Part shown: positions 34,368-44,193 of the stretch, one piece after another
Layout: the number at the start of each line of letters is the position of its first letter
Position numbering within the stretch: the stretch's first letter is position 1
NCBI RefSeq assembly: GCF_002563775.1
Contig: NZ_PDJO01000001.1
Span: 1,312,001-1,376,000 of the forward strand
Reading direction: 5' to 3'
Length of the DNA stretch: 64,000 nt
Source: Thioclava sp. ES.031
GTDB lineage: Bacteria > Pseudomonadota > Alphaproteobacteria > Rhodobacterales > Rhodobacteraceae
Made by a program: the position numbers and the translations under genes
The notes under the pieces: model-generated
What the model saw: the letters and a program-made list of their open reading frames with translations, nothing else
The model's database searches: none
Told to the model about the DNA's origin: nothing

Positions 34368-35456
34368 ATGGCTCTGAGCAAGGAAACGGTTCTTGCGACG
34401 TTGCAATCGGTGGAAGTGCCGGGCGGCGGGACCGCGATCAGCCGCGATCTCGTGCGCGCGCTAGCGGTGCAAGACGGCGTGGTGCGCTTCGTGCTCGAAG
34501 GCGCGCCGCACCCCGAACTGGAAGCGATGCGCCCCGCGCTGGAAGCGGCGATCAAGGCGCTCCCCGAGGTGACGAGTGTGACGGTGGTGGTACCCGCGGG
34601 CGCGCCACGCGGTCTTGGTGGCACCGCTCAGCAATCGCAACAGCGCGGCCCCGCGATCGGCGGCCACCCCAAGCCCCAGCAAGGTCCGCAAAAGGTGCCG
34701 GGCGTGAAAAAGATCATCGCTGTCGGGTCCGGCAAGGGCGGCGTGGGCAAATCCACCGTCGCGTCGAACCTCGCCGTGGCGCTGACGCGCGCGGGCAAGC
34801 GGGTCGGTCTGCTCGACGCGGATATCTATGGTCCCTCGCTGCCGCGCATGATGGGCACGAGCAAGCGGCCCGCCTCGCCGGACGGCCAGACGATCCTGCC
34901 GCTGCAGGCGCATGGCGTCACGCTGATGTCGGTCGGCCTCATGCTCAAGGAGAGCGAGGCGGTGATCTGGCGTGGCCCGATGCTGATGGGTGCGATGCAG
35001 CAGATGCTGTTCCAGGTGAAATGGGACGAATACGGCCCGCTCGACGTGCTTTTGATCGATCTGCCGCCGGGGACGGGGGATGTGCAGCTCACGCTGTGCC
35101 AGAAAACCGAGCTGGACGGGGCGATCATCGTCTCGACCCCGCAGGATGTCGCGCTGCTCGATGCGAAGAAGGCGATCGACATGTTCCAGCGGCTGAAAAC
35201 CCCGATCCACGGGTTGGTCGAGAACATGTCTTCTTATGTGTGCCCCAATTGTGGCCACGAGGCGCATCTCTTCGGCCATGGCGGGGTCGCGGCGGAAGCG
35301 AAGGCGCTGGGGCTGCCCTTCCTCGGTGCGCTGCCCGTCGATCTGGATGTGCGGCTCGCCGGCGATGCGGGCACCCCGGTCGCGGCGGGCGAGGGGCCGG
35401 CGGCCGAGGGCTATGCCGCTCTTGCGCAGGGGCTGGTCGACCGCGATCTGCTCTGA
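34368..35456 (+). CDS. apbC: Mrp/ApbC-type iron-sulfur carrier P-loop ATPase
   Basis: The 362-aa product belongs to the Mrp/NBP35 family, which holds and transfers [4Fe-4S] clusters. A DUF59/MIP18-like domain covers about residues 1-75, then a Gln/Pro-rich linker, then the ATPase with the deviant Walker A GSGKGGVGKST near residue 118 and a DLPPGTGD motif near 225. The CPNCG cysteine pair near residue 286 is the cluster-binding site. The start follows GGAGG. A strong terminator follows the gene. Confidence 0.93.
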   Translation: MALSKETVLATLQSVEVPGGGTAISRDLVRALAVQDGVVRFVLEGAPHPELEAMRPALEAAIKALPEVTSVTVVVPAGAPRGLGGTAQQSQQRGPAIGGHPKPQQGPQKVPGVKKIIAVGSGKGGVGKSTVASNLAVALTRAGKRVGLLDADIYGPSLPRMMGTSKRPASPDGQTILPLQAHGVTLMSVGLMLKESEAVIWRGPMLMGAMQQMLFQVKWDEYGPLDVLLIDLPPGTGDVQLTLCQKTELDGAIIVSTPQDVALLDAKKAIDMFQRLKTPIHGLVENMSSYVCPNCGHEAHLFGHGGVAAEAKALGLPFLGALPVDLDVRLAGDAGTPVAAGEGPAAEGYAALAQGLVDRDLL

Positions 35457-35485
35457 TCTCAGCTCCAGGCCAAGCTCACGCCAAG

Positions 35486-35513
35486 AAAGGCGCCCGATCC
35501 GGGCGCCTTTTTT
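35486..35513 (+). terminator. Intrinsic terminator after apbC
   Basis: A 10-bp stem AAAGGCGCCC/GGGCGCCTTT closes a short GATCC loop, followed by TTT. Confidence 0.9.
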
Positions 35514-35611
35514 CTGGTCACAGGGGCGTTATGGGAAATCATGGCACCTTTCATGGAACTTCACGGGAGCGTAGAAGGCAGTGAGCGGAGATTCGCCATG
35601 AAACTGGGCGG

Positions 35612-35709
35612 AATCACGCCGCAATCACGCGGGTTCGCGCAAAATCACGCTGCGGTGACGGTTGAAATCGATGGGTTTCGGCGCCCAAATTGCGGCTAAA
35701 AAATCACAG
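35612..35709. repeat. Cluster of short AATCACGC repeats
   Basis: AATCACGC occurs at 35612, 35623 and 35643, with a related AATCACAG at 35702. Some overlap GANTC (35611-35615), the CcrM methylation site of alphaproteobacteria. The cluster lies upstream of the mraZ operator and its function is unknown. Confidence 0.4.
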
Positions 35710-35732
35710 GTTCCGTGTTGAGGCAAAATTTT

Positions 35733-35757
35733 TGGGATTTTGTGGGAAAGCCTGGGT
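35733..35757 (+). promoter_or_regulatory. MraZ-binding operator of the dcw cluster
   Basis: TGGGA, five bases, TGGGA, five bases, TGGGT: three TGGGN repeats at exact 10-bp spacing. This is the known MraZ recognition pattern, here located about 420 bp upstream of mraZ. Confidence 0.85.
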
Positions 35758-35766
35758 GACCCTCTG

Positions 35767-35772
35767 TATACA
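35767..35772 (+). promoter_or_regulatory. Likely -10 element of the dcw promoter
   Basis: TATACA lies 10 bases after the MraZ repeats. The expected -35 position falls on the middle TGGGA repeat, so the operator would cover the -35 region. No better promoter is visible nearer to mraZ. Confidence 0.45.
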
Positions 35773-36092
35773 CCATATATGGTGAGCGATTCCTTGCCGT
35801 GCGCTAATTCTATGCGTCTATGTGCGAATCTCGTTGTGAAGCGCGCTCTTCGCGTCCCATATCTTCCCGTTCGTTGGTAAATTTTTTCTTGCGTGCCATG
35901 AATTCCCATGGCATCCCTAATTCATCGGAAGCGAAGACAAATAGAGGCACTAAGACCTCACGGCGAAATGCAGGTTTCATACAGGCCATCGCTTCACGAA
36001 AACAAAGAGATCCGGCGCGCGAGCGAGCAGATATCCCCATCCCCCCCAGGTGGCGCGTGCAGTCGGACATACCCAGTGATGGGAACGAGGGC

Positions 36093-36132
36093 GGCGGATT
36101 GGGCAGTGGCAGCAGCCCAATCCGCCGTTTTC
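36093..36132 (+). terminator. Terminator or attenuator hairpin just before mraZ
   Basis: A perfect 13-bp stem (CGGCGGATTGGGC and its complement) with a 10-base loop is followed by TTTT. It lies 43 bases upstream of the mraZ start and downstream of the likely promoter, so it may limit read-through into the dcw genes. Confidence 0.7.
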
Positions 36133-36174
36133 ATTCCGGGCCCCGCCCGGCGGGACAGGTGATAGGAGCGCGCT

Positions 36175-36669
36175 TTGGCGGGCATGTTCATAGGCGAATA
36201 CACCTTCAAGGTGGACAGTAAGGGTCGCGTGTCGATCCCCGCGCTGTTTCGTCGTGAGCTGGAAGAGGGTGACCCCGAGCGCCCGAACAAAGATCGCCCT
36301 CGCATGGTCATCGTCTACGGCGCCGACACCCAGAAAATGCTTCAGATCTACACGCAGGCCGCCTTCGAGGCGCTGGCCGCCGATATCGCGGCGCTGCCGC
36401 GCGGCTCGAAGCAGCGCACGATCCTGCAGCGGATGGTTTTGTCCAAATCGCACCCGACCGAAGTCGATCCCGATGGCCGCCTGGTTCTCCCGGCGGCTTT
36501 GCGCACGAAGATCGGTCTCGACAAGGAGGCCTATTTCTCCGGCGTGGGCGAGACCTTCGAGATCTGGAACCCCGCGACCTTCGCCGCTGCCGATGAAGCC
36601 AATATCGATCAGTGGATCGAGGAGCAGGGCGAAGATTTCGACCCGCTCAGTCTTTTGTCGCAGGGGTGA
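36175..36669 (+). CDS. mraZ: Transcriptional regulator MraZ
   Basis: The 164-aa AbrB-like protein has two MraZ/SpoVT-type repeats (FKVDSKGRVSIPALFR near residue 11 and PTEVDPDGRLVLPAALR near 93). MraZ binds TGGGN repeats and controls the dcw cluster. The TTG start at 36175 is chosen because AGGAG lies six bases upstream and the MAGMFIGEY opening matches the family; the ATG at 36184 would cut into it. Three bases separate it from rsmH. The operator at 35733 suggests autoregulation. Confidence 0.94.
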   Translation: MAGMFIGEYTFKVDSKGRVSIPALFRRELEEGDPERPNKDRPRMVIVYGADTQKMLQIYTQAAFEALAADIAALPRGSKQRTILQRMVLSKSHPTEVDPDGRLVLPAALRTKIGLDKEAYFSGVGETFEIWNPATFAAADEANIDQWIEEQGEDFDPLSLLSQG

Positions 36670-36672
36670 GCC

Positions 36673-37680
36673 ATGTCAGATCGGGACGCCCTGCCAGACG
36701 CCCCTCATGTCCCGGTTTTGCTGCGGCCGCTCCTTCGGGCGGTCGCGCCTGTCTCTGGGACTTGGCTTGACGGAACTTTCGGCGCGGGCGGCTATGCGCG
36801 CGGATTGCTGGAGGCGGGCGCCGACAAGGTGATCGGCGTCGACCGCGACCCGGCGGTCTTCGAGATGGCCGAAGCGTGGCGCGGCGAGTATGGCGACCGG
36901 CTGGAGCTGGTCGAAGGCACGTTCTCCGAACTCGATACCTATTCCGACGAACTGCTGGACGGGGTGGTGCTGGATCTCGGCGTCTCCTCGATGCAGCTCG
37001 ATCAGGCGGATCGCGGCTTTTCCTTCATGCGCGACGGGCCGCTCGACATGCGGATGTCGCAGGAAGGGCCCTCGGCGGCCGATCTGGTGAACGAGACGGA
37101 CGAGGTCGAACTCGCGGATATCCTGTACCAATACGGCGAGGAACGCGCCTCGCGCCGGATCGCCAAGGCCATTGTCGAGGCGCGCAAGACCCAGCCTTTC
37201 GAGACCACGCAGCAGCTGGTCAAAGTGATCGAGCGTTGCCTGCCGCGCCCGAAACCGGGGCAGAGCCATCCCGCCACGCGCAGCTTCCAGGGCCTGCGCA
37301 TCGCGGTGAACGACGAATTCGGCCAATTGATCGAGGGGCTGGAAGCCGCGGAGCGCGCGCTGAAACCCGGCGGGCTTCTGGCCGTGGTCAGCTTCCATTC
37401 GCTCGAAGACCGGGTTGTGAAGCGTTTCTTCGCGGCGCGCTCGTCGACGGGCGGGGGCGGTTCGCGCCACGCACCGGTTCAGCAGACCCTTGATCCCGCT
37501 TTTGAAATTACCGTGAAGGGCGACGGGCCCGACGAAGAGGAGCTGGCTGAAAACCCGCGCGCACGTTCGGCCCGGCTTCGGGTGGGACGGCGCACGAACG
37601 CGCCCTCCGGCAAGGCCGATCGCACGCAGCTGGGGCTTCCGAAGCTCGTCACCGGGGAAAAGAAGGGGAAACGCCGTTGA
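36673..37680 (+). CDS. rsmH: 16S rRNA (cytosine1402-N4)-methyltransferase RsmH
   Basis: The 335-aa product (formerly MraW) methylates C1402 of 16S rRNA with SAM. The SAM-binding motif is [13 protein letters not shown] near residue 32, and [13 protein letters not shown] near 98 and SFHSLEDR near 242 are family signatures. It sits in the usual dcw position between mraZ and ftsL, and its stop overlaps the ftsL start. Confidence 0.96.
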   Translation: MSDRDALPDAPHVPVLLRPLLRAVAPVSGTWLDGTFGAGGYARGLLEAGADKVIGVDRDPAVFEMAEAWRGEYGDRLELVEGTFSELDTYSDELLDGVVLDLGVSSMQLDQADRGFSFMRDGPLDMRMSQEGPSAADLVNETDEVELADILYQYGEERASRRIAKAIVEARKTQPFETTQQLVKVIERCLPRPKPGQSHPATRSFQGLRIAVNDEFGQLIEGLEAAERALKPGGLLAVVSFHSLEDRVVKRFFAARSSTGGGGSRHAPVQQTLDPAFEITVKGDGPDEEELAENPRARSARLRVGRRTNAPSGKADRTQLGLPKLVTGEKKGKRR

Positions 37681-38054
37681 GACTGCTTGCCTATCTTGCC
37701 GCCTCCGCCTGTGTCCTCGCGCTCGCCTTCTGGGCCTATCACGTCAACTACGACACGCAGGACCGGATCGACGAGCTGCGCGACCTCAACCGGGAAATCG
37801 CCTCGCTCAACGAGGGGCTGTCCGTTCTCAACGCCGAATGGGCCTATCTCAACCGTCCGCAGCGCCTGCGCGAACTGGTCAATCTCAACTTCACCTCGCT
37901 GCGTCTTCTGCCGATGACGCCCGAGCAGTTCGGGACCGTGGCGCAGATCGCCTATCCGACGCCGCAGGCAGATGATGCCGACGCGTTGAACGCCGATTTG
38001 TCCGGCCTGTCCGACCCGATCGAGGTCAAGGCCGATCCTGAGGGAGGCAACTGA
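37677..38054 (+). CDS. ftsL: Cell division protein FtsL
   Basis: The 125-aa bitopic division protein has one N-terminal transmembrane helix (about residues 2-20) and then a leucine-zipper-like periplasmic coiled coil ([26 protein letters not shown] heptads). FtsL links FtsB and FtsQ to the FtsWI synthase. The start is a TTG that overlaps the rsmH stop as TTGA. The sequence is poorly conserved in general, so the call rests largely on topology and position before ftsI. Confidence 0.88.
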   Translation: MRLLAYLAASACVLALAFWAYHVNYDTQDRIDELRDLNREIASLNEGLSVLNAEWAYLNRPQRLRELVNLNFTSLRLLPMTPEQFGTVAQIAYPTPQADDADALNADLSGLSDPIEVKADPEGGN

Positions 38055-39868
38055 TGCGCACGCCCCTTCGTCCGCTTGCCCGTATCCTCGACGCCCGTGA
38101 AAAGGGTGAAAACCCCGACGCGATCGAACGCGAAAACCGCCGTCTGCGCGGCGAGGCCACCCGCGACAAGGCGCGTCAAAGCGCCGAGGGCCGCCTGCTG
38201 GTCATGTCGGTGATCTTCCTCGCGGCCTTCCTGACGGTGGGGCTGCGCATGGGCTCCTTCGCCGCCGCGCGCCCCGAAGAGCCGCAGACCGATTCCACGA
38301 CCGAGCAGATCCACGCCCAACGCGCCGATATCGTCGACCGCAAGGGCAGGGTGCTCGCGACCAACCTGCTGACCCACTCGCTCTATGCGCAGCCGCCGAT
38401 GATGATCGACCCGCTGGGCACCGTGGACAAGCTGGTGAAGATCTTCCCCGATCTCGACCGCGAGCGGCTGAAGAAGGATTTCACCGGTCATCGCAAATTC
38501 GTCTGGATCAAGCGCCGCATCAGCCCCGAGCAGATGCAGGCGGTCCACGATATCGGCGATCCCGGTCTTCTGTTTGGCCCGCGCGAGATGCGGCTTTATC
38601 CCAATGGCCACCTCGCCTCGCATATCCTTGGCGGCGCGCGTTACGGCACGGAGGGCGTGAACTCCGCCGAGATCCTCGGCGTGGCCGGTATCGAGAAGGA
38701 ATATGACAAGTGGCTGCGCGATCCGTCCAATGGCGGGCAGCCGCTGAAGCTTTCGCTCGATCTGACCGTGCAGGCGGCGCTCGAAGACGTGCTCTCGGGC
38801 GGCATGAAGCTGATGAACGCAAAGGGCGCGACGGCGGTGCTGATGAAGGTCCATTCCGGCGAGATCGTCGCGATGGCGAGCCTGCCCGATTTCGACCCCA
38901 ACGACCGGCCTGCGTCGCTTCTGAAGGGCGACCCCTCTGACAGCCCGCTGTTCAACCGCGCGGTTCAGGGGGTGTATGAGCTGGGCTCCACCTTCAAGAT
39001 TTTCGCGGTCAGCCAAGCGATGCAGGACGGTCTGGTCACGCCCGAGACGATGATCGACACCAAGGGGCCGCTGCGCTGGGGCAAGTTCCGCATCCACGAT
39101 TTCCACAATTACGGCAAGCAGTTGTCGGTCACGGACGTGATCGTGCACAGCTCGAATATCGGCACTGCGCGGATCGTCCAGAAGATCGGCCCCGAGAAGC
39201 AGCGCGAATTCCTCGGCAAGCTGGGCCTCTTGGAGCCCTCGCCGGTGGAGCTGATCGAGGCGCCGACGGGCCGCCCGATTCTGCCGAAGAATTGGTCGGA
39301 GCTGTCCGCGATGACCATTGGCTACGGCCACGGTCTCTCCGACAGCCCGCTGCAGCTCGCAACGGCCTATGCGACGATCGCCAATGACGGGCGGCGCGTG
39401 CTGCCGACGCTGATTGCCAAAGGCGGCCCGCGCAAGCCGCATAAACAGGAATTCGGTGCGCCCGAAGGCGCGCAGGTCGTGTCTCCGGCGGTGGCCCGCA
39501 AGGCGCTGGCGATGATGCGCGCCGTGGTGACGCGCGGCACGGCCAGCTACGGCAATGTCGCGGGCTATCAGGTCGCGGGCAAGACCGGCACCGCCGACAA
39601 GCCCGATCCGCAGGGCGGCTATTACGACAAGAAGGTGATCTCGACCTTCGCGGGCGTCTTCCCGGTGACCAACCCCGAATATGTGCTGGTTCTCACGCTG
39701 GACGAGCCGACGGATACCTCCGGCGACACGCCGCGCCGCACCGCAGGCTGGACCGCCGTGCCGGTCGCGGCCGAGACGATCCGCCGTGTCGCGCCGCTTC
39801 TGGGCCTGCGCCCCGAACCGACCACGCCCGACACGCTCGACGGCATCAGTCTGGTCAAGAAAGACTGA
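38054..39868 (+). CDS. ftsI: Peptidoglycan transpeptidase FtsI (PBP3)
   Basis: The 604-aa division-specific transpeptidase is anchored by one transmembrane helix (about residues 47-66). The PBP dimerisation domain follows, then the transpeptidase domain with the nucleophile in STFK near residue 313, SSN near 369 (VHSSNIG), and KTG near 512 (KTGTADK). The ATG shares one base with the ftsL stop (TGATG). The start lies 54 codons before the conserved membrane helix, giving a rather long cytoplasmic tail. Confidence 0.95.
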   Translation: MRTPLRPLARILDAREKGENPDAIERENRRLRGEATRDKARQSAEGRLLVMSVIFLAAFLTVGLRMGSFAAARPEEPQTDSTTEQIHAQRADIVDRKGRVLATNLLTHSLYAQPPMMIDPLGTVDKLVKIFPDLDRERLKKDFTGHRKFVWIKRRISPEQMQAVHDIGDPGLLFGPREMRLYPNGHLASHILGGARYGTEGVNSAEILGVAGIEKEYDKWLRDPSNGGQPLKLSLDLTVQAALEDVLSGGMKLMNAKGATAVLMKVHSGEIVAMASLPDFDPNDRPASLLKGDPSDSPLFNRAVQGVYELGSTFKIFAVSQAMQDGLVTPETMIDTKGPLRWGKFRIHDFHNYGKQLSVTDVIVHSSNIGTARIVQKIGPEKQREFLGKLGLLEPSPVELIEAPTGRPILPKNWSELSAMTIGYGHGLSDSPLQLATAYATIANDGRRVLPTLIAKGGPRKPHKQEFGAPEGAQVVSPAVARKALAMMRAVVTRGTASYGNVAGYQVAGKTGTADKPDPQGGYYDKKVISTFAGVFPVTNPEYVLVLTLDEPTDTSGDTPRRTAGWTAVPVAAETIRRVAPLLGLRPEPTTPDTLDGISLVKKD

Positions 39869-40002
39869 CCTTTCCGGGCTGTCAGCGGGTCTCGCGCCTC
39901 GCGCATGAACCCGCGCAAAGAGACAGGGGGCAGGGCCTGTCGCCTTGACCTCGCAGACGCGTCGCCGGATAAGTGCGGCAAGCTGAATGAAGGACGGATA
40001 CG

Positions 40003-41484
40003 ATGGCTGCGGGCACCAAAATGCTGAGCGAATTGGGGCTGACGCCGCTGCAGGGCGCAGACTGCGCGATCTCGGGGCTGTCGGTCGACAGCCGACAGGT
40101 CAAGCCGGGCCATCTCTTCGCGGCGCTGCCGGGCACGCAGATCCACGGCGCCGAGTTCATCCCCTACGCATTGCGCATGGGCGCAGCCGCGGTGCTGACC
40201 GATCGCGCGGGCGAGAAGGCCGCGCGCGAGGCGCTTGAAGGTACCGACACCGCGATCGTCATCACGCAAGACCCGCGTCAGGCGCTGGCCTTCGCGGCGG
40301 CGCTGTGGTTCGAGCGCCAGCCCGAGACCCTGATCGCGGTGACCGGCACCAACGGCAAGACCTCGGTGGCCACCTTCACCCGCCAAATCTGGCAGCTTAT
40401 GGGGTTCGAGGCCGCGAATATCGGCACGACCGGCGTGGAAGGCAGCTATTCCGCCCCGTCGCCGCATACCACGCCCGAGCCGATCACCCTGCATCGCCTG
40501 CTGTCGGATATGGCGGGGGTCGGTGTGACCCATGCCGCGATGGAGGCCTCGTCGCACGGGCTGGCGCAGCGTCGGCTGGATGGCGTGACGCTCTCGGCGG
40601 CCGCGTTTACGAATTTCACGCAAGATCACCTCGATTATCATGCGAGCTTCGAAGAGTATTTCGCCGCCAAGGCCGGGCTCTTCACCCGTGTCCTGCCCGA
40701 AGACGGGGCGGCGGTGATCAATCTCGACGATCCCAAGGGCGAGGAACTGGCGCGCTATATCACCGCGCGCGGTCAGGAACTGATCGGCATCGGCCATACC
40801 GAGCAATGCGAGATGCAGATCCTCGGCCAGCGGTTCGATGCGACCGGGCAGGATGTGCGCTTCTCGTGGGAAGGCTGGACGCAGATGACCCGCCTGCCGC
40901 TGATCGGCGGGTTCCAGGCGATGAACGTGCTCACAGCGGCGGCGCTCGCCATCGCCTGTGGCGCAGACCCCGAGGATGTTTTCGCGACGCTGCCGAAGCT
41001 CTCCACCGTGCGCGGGCGGATGCAACTGGCCGCGACCCGCGACAATGGCGCGACGGTTTTCGTCGATTACGCCCATACGCCCGACGCGGTGCAGACCGCG
41101 CTCAAGGCGCTGCGCCCGCATGTGATGGGCCGCCTGATCGCCATCGTCGGCGCGGGCGGCGATCGCGACGCGACCAAGCGCCCGCTGATGGGGCAGGCGG
41201 CGGCTGAGAACGCCGATATCGTCATCGTCACCGACGACAACCCGCGCTCCGAAGATCCCGCAACGATCCGCGCCGCCGTGCTGGAAGGCGCGCCCAAGGC
41301 GATGGAGGTGGGCGACCGGGCCGAGGCGATCCTGCGCGGCGTCGATCTGCTGCAGCCGGGCGATGCGCTCTTGGTGATGGGCAAGGGCCATGAGAGTGGC
41401 CAGATCATCGGCTCTGACACCTATCCGTTCGACGATGCCGAGCAGGCGTCCGTCGCCGTCGCCGCGCTGGACGGAAAAATCTGA
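40003..41484 (+). CDS. murE: UDP-MurNAc-tripeptide synthetase (meso-DAP ligase) MurE
   Basis: The 493-aa Mur ligase adds meso-diaminopimelate to UDP-MurNAc-L-Ala-D-Glu in the cytoplasm. The ATP loop is TGTNGKTS near residue 113. The DNPR motif near residue 413 (DDNPRSEDP) is the signature that selects meso-DAP rather than lysine. An AAGGA site precedes the ATG. The 134-base gap after ftsI holds a small GACAGG/CCTGTC stem-loop. The stop shares a base with the murF start. Confidence 0.96.
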   Translation: MAAGTKMLSELGLTPLQGADCAISGLSVDSRQVKPGHLFAALPGTQIHGAEFIPYALRMGAAAVLTDRAGEKAAREALEGTDTAIVITQDPRQALAFAAALWFERQPETLIAVTGTNGKTSVATFTRQIWQLMGFEAANIGTTGVEGSYSAPSPHTTPEPITLHRLLSDMAGVGVTHAAMEASSHGLAQRRLDGVTLSAAAFTNFTQDHLDYHASFEEYFAAKAGLFTRVLPEDGAAVINLDDPKGEELARYITARGQELIGIGHTEQCEMQILGQRFDATGQDVRFSWEGWTQMTRLPLIGGFQAMNVLTAAALAIACGADPEDVFATLPKLSTVRGRMQLAATRDNGATVFVDYAHTPDAVQTALKALRPHVMGRLIAIVGAGGDRDATKRPLMGQAAAENADIVIVTDDNPRSEDPATIRAAVLEGAPKAMEVGDRAEAILRGVDLLQPGDALLVMGKGHESGQIIGSDTYPFDDAEQASVAVAALDGKI

Positions 41485-42932
41485 TGGCAGTGCTCTGGAC
41501 CTCGAGCGACGCGGCCGCCGCGACGGGTGGCGAAGCCACGCACCCCTTCGCCGCGACCGGGATTTCCATCGACACCCGGACGATCCATCCCGGCGATCTT
41601 TTCGTCGCGCTCAAGGATGTGCGCGACGGCCATGATTTCGTGCGTCAGGCCCTCGACAAGGGCGCGGCGGCGGCGCTGGTCAGCCGCATCCCCGAGGGGT
41701 GTTCGAAGGACGACCCGCTGCTGATCGTGGATGACGTGCTCGCCGGTCTCGAAGCGTTGGGACGGGCAGGGCGCGCGAGAGCGCGGGCCCGCGTGCTCGC
41801 CGTCACCGGCTCGGTCGGCAAAACGTCGAGCAAAGAGATGCTGCGCGCCGTCCTTTCCGCCCAAGGCACCGTCCACGCCGCCGAAGCCAGCTTCAACAAT
41901 CACTGGGGCGTCCCTATCACGCTGGCGCGCCTGCCGCAGGATGCCGATTTCGCCGTGATCGAGATCGGCATGAGCAACCCGGGCGAGATCGCGCCGCTGG
42001 CGAAGATGGCGCAGCCCCATGCCGCGATGATCACCACCGTCGCGCCGGCCCATCTGGCCGCTTTCGACAGCATCGAGGGCATCGCGCATGAGAAAGCGTC
42101 GATCTTCGAGGGGCTCATCGACGGCGGCATCGCGATCGTGCCGTCCGGCCTTGAGGTCTCCGATATTCTGCGCAAAGCCGCCCAGCAGGCCGGAACCATG
42201 GTCAGCTTCGGTCCCGAGCCGGGCTCGGATTACCGTCTGATCGACGCCCGTATCGCGGGCGACGCGACCGTCGTTCAGGCCGATCACCACGGCACGTCGA
42301 TCCTGTTCAAGGTGATGACCCCGGGGCGGCATTTCGCGAATAACGCGCTTGGCGTGCTGGCCCTGGCCGAAGCCGCGGGCTGCGATCCGACCATCGCCGC
42401 GATGGATCTGGGCAACTGGCAGCCCCCCGCCGGGCGCGGCCAGCGCGAGCGGGTCTATATGGATGTCGTGGACGAGGCCGAGAGCTTCGACCTCTTCGAT
42501 GATGCGTTCAACGCGAACCCGGCCTCGATGGCGGCAGCGCTCGAGGTTCTGGCGGGCGCCAAGCCGCGCGACGGGGTGGGGCGCACAGCGAAAGGGCGCC
42601 GCATCGCGATCCTCGGCGATATGCTGGAGCTGGGCGAGGACGAAGCGGCGCTGCACGCGGCCGTCGCCGATCACCCCGCCATGGCGAAGATCGACCTCGT
42701 GCATCTCGCGGGACCGCGCATGGCGGCGCTGCGCGAAGCGCTCCCGCGCGCCAAACGCGGCGAATGGTATGAAAAGGCGGACAAGCTGGCAGAGCGCGCC
42801 CGCCACCTGATCGACCCCGGTGACGTCGTTCTGGTCAAAGGATCCAAAGGCTCCAAGGTGAGCGTCGTCGTTAGCGTATTGAAAAAACTCGGCCAGCCCG
42901 GCGCGGCCGAGGCCCATAAGGGAAAAGACTAA
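41484..42932 (+). CDS. murF: UDP-MurNAc-pentapeptide synthetase MurF
   Basis: The 482-aa Mur ligase adds D-Ala-D-Ala to the UDP-MurNAc-tripeptide. The ATP loop is [12 protein letters not shown] near residue 110, and NNHWGVP near 135 and NPASM near 349 are conserved MurF features. It overlaps murE and mraY by one base each (TGATG and TAATG), which suggests tight translational coupling. Confidence 0.95.
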   Translation: MAVLWTSSDAAAATGGEATHPFAATGISIDTRTIHPGDLFVALKDVRDGHDFVRQALDKGAAAALVSRIPEGCSKDDPLLIVDDVLAGLEALGRAGRARARARVLAVTGSVGKTSSKEMLRAVLSAQGTVHAAEASFNNHWGVPITLARLPQDADFAVIEIGMSNPGEIAPLAKMAQPHAAMITTVAPAHLAAFDSIEGIAHEKASIFEGLIDGGIAIVPSGLEVSDILRKAAQQAGTMVSFGPEPGSDYRLIDARIAGDATVVQADHHGTSILFKVMTPGRHFANNALGVLALAEAAGCDPTIAAMDLGNWQPPAGRGQRERVYMDVVDEAESFDLFDDAFNANPASMAAALEVLAGAKPRDGVGRTAKGRRIAILGDMLELGEDEAALHAAVADHPAMAKIDLVHLAGPRMAALREALPRAKRGEWYEKADKLAERARHLIDPGDVVLVKGSKGSKVSVVVSVLKKLGQPGAAEAHKGKD

Positions 42933-44014
42933 TGTTGTATTGGCTGACCGACTTCTCCGATGGCGGGGGCGTCTTCAACCTGTTCCGCTACATCACCTTC
43001 CGCGCGGGCGGGGCCTTCTTCACGGCGCTTCTGGTGGGGTTCATCTTCGGCCCCTGGCTGATCGGTATCCTCCGGCGCACGCAAGGCAAGGGGCAGCCGA
43101 TCCGCGACGACGGGCCGGAGGGGCATATCTCCAAGGCCGGGACGCCCACGATGGGCGGCATCCTGATCCTGACGGCGCTTCTGGTGTCGACGCTTCTCTG
43201 GGCGCGGCTCGACAACGGCTATATCTGGGTCGTGCTGATGGTCACTTACGGATATGCCGCAATCGGGTTCGCCGATGACTATGCCAAGGTGTCGAAGCAG
43301 AACACCAAAGGCGTCAGCAGCAAGGCGCGGCTCGCGCTCGGCTTCCTGCTCGCGCTGCTCGCGTCGCTCCTGACCTGGTATCTGCACCCGTCCGATCTGG
43401 AAGGGCGGCTGTCGATCCCGTTCTTCAAGGACCTCGTCCTCAATCTGGGCTATTTCTACATCCCCTTCGCGATGATCGTGATCGTGGGCGCGGCCAATGC
43501 GGTGAACCTGACCGACGGGCTCGACGGGCTCGCGATCATGCCGGTGATGATCGCCGCAGGCACGCTGGGCGCCATCGCCTATGTCGTGGGCCGCACCGAC
43601 TTCACCGAATATCTGGGCGTGCAATTCGTGCCCGGCTCCGGCGAGCTGGTGATCTTCACCGCGGCGCTGATGGGGGGCGGTCTGGGCTTCCTGTGGTACA
43701 ACGCCCCGCCGGCCGCGGTCTTCATGGGCGATACCGGCAGCCTCGCGCTTGGCGGCGCGATCGGCGCGATCGCGGTCTGCACCCAGCACGAGATCGTCCT
43801 CGGCATCGTCGGCGGCCTCTTCGTGGTCGAGGCGCTTTCGGTGATCGTGCAGGTCGCTTATTTCAAGCGCACCGGGAAACGGGTTTTCCTGATGGCCCCG
43901 ATCCACCACCATTTCGAAAAGAAGGGCTGGTCGGAACCGCAGATCGTCATCCGCTTCTGGATCATCTCGCTGATCCTCGCGCTGATCGGTCTGGCGACGC
44001 TGAAAATCCGATAA
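42932..44014 (+). CDS. mraY: Phospho-MurNAc-pentapeptide transferase MraY
   Basis: The 360-aa integral membrane enzyme makes lipid I from UDP-MurNAc-pentapeptide and undecaprenyl phosphate. About ten transmembrane helices are visible. The catalytic motifs are KAGTPTMGG near residue 69, FADDYAK near 115, [10 protein letters not shown] near 192, and the [11 protein letters not shown] motif near 326. It is followed by a terminator rather than murD, so the dcw transcript may be broken here. Confidence 0.96.
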   Translation: MLYWLTDFSDGGGVFNLFRYITFRAGGAFFTALLVGFIFGPWLIGILRRTQGKGQPIRDDGPEGHISKAGTPTMGGILILTALLVSTLLWARLDNGYIWVVLMVTYGYAAIGFADDYAKVSKQNTKGVSSKARLALGFLLALLASLLTWYLHPSDLEGRLSIPFFKDLVLNLGYFYIPFAMIVIVGAANAVNLTDGLDGLAIMPVMIAAGTLGAIAYVVGRTDFTEYLGVQFVPGSGELVIFTAALMGGGLGFLWYNAPPAAVFMGDTGSLALGGAIGAIAVCTQHEIVLGIVGGLFVVEALSVIVQVAYFKRTGKRVFLMAPIHHHFEKKGWSEPQIVIRFWIISLILALIGLATLKIR

Positions 44015-44061
44015 ACCACACCTCTTTACTAAGCGCGCAGCCGCGCGCGTGAAGCCCTCTC

Positions 44062-44096
44062 GGCGCGCCCTGGTTCCTCAGGGCGCGCCTTGGTTT
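44062..44096 (+). terminator. Terminator after mraY
   Basis: A perfect 11-bp stem GGCGCGCCCTG/CAGGGCGCGCC with a 6-base loop is followed by TTGGTTTCT, a modest T tail. Confidence 0.7.
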
Positions 44097-44193
44097 CTCT
44101 CAAAATCATTTGAGCGAACCAAAGCGAAATCCACTGGTTGTCTCCCCGAACCGCGACACGAGACGTCGCAAAGTTTTTAACGAGGAGAACCCG

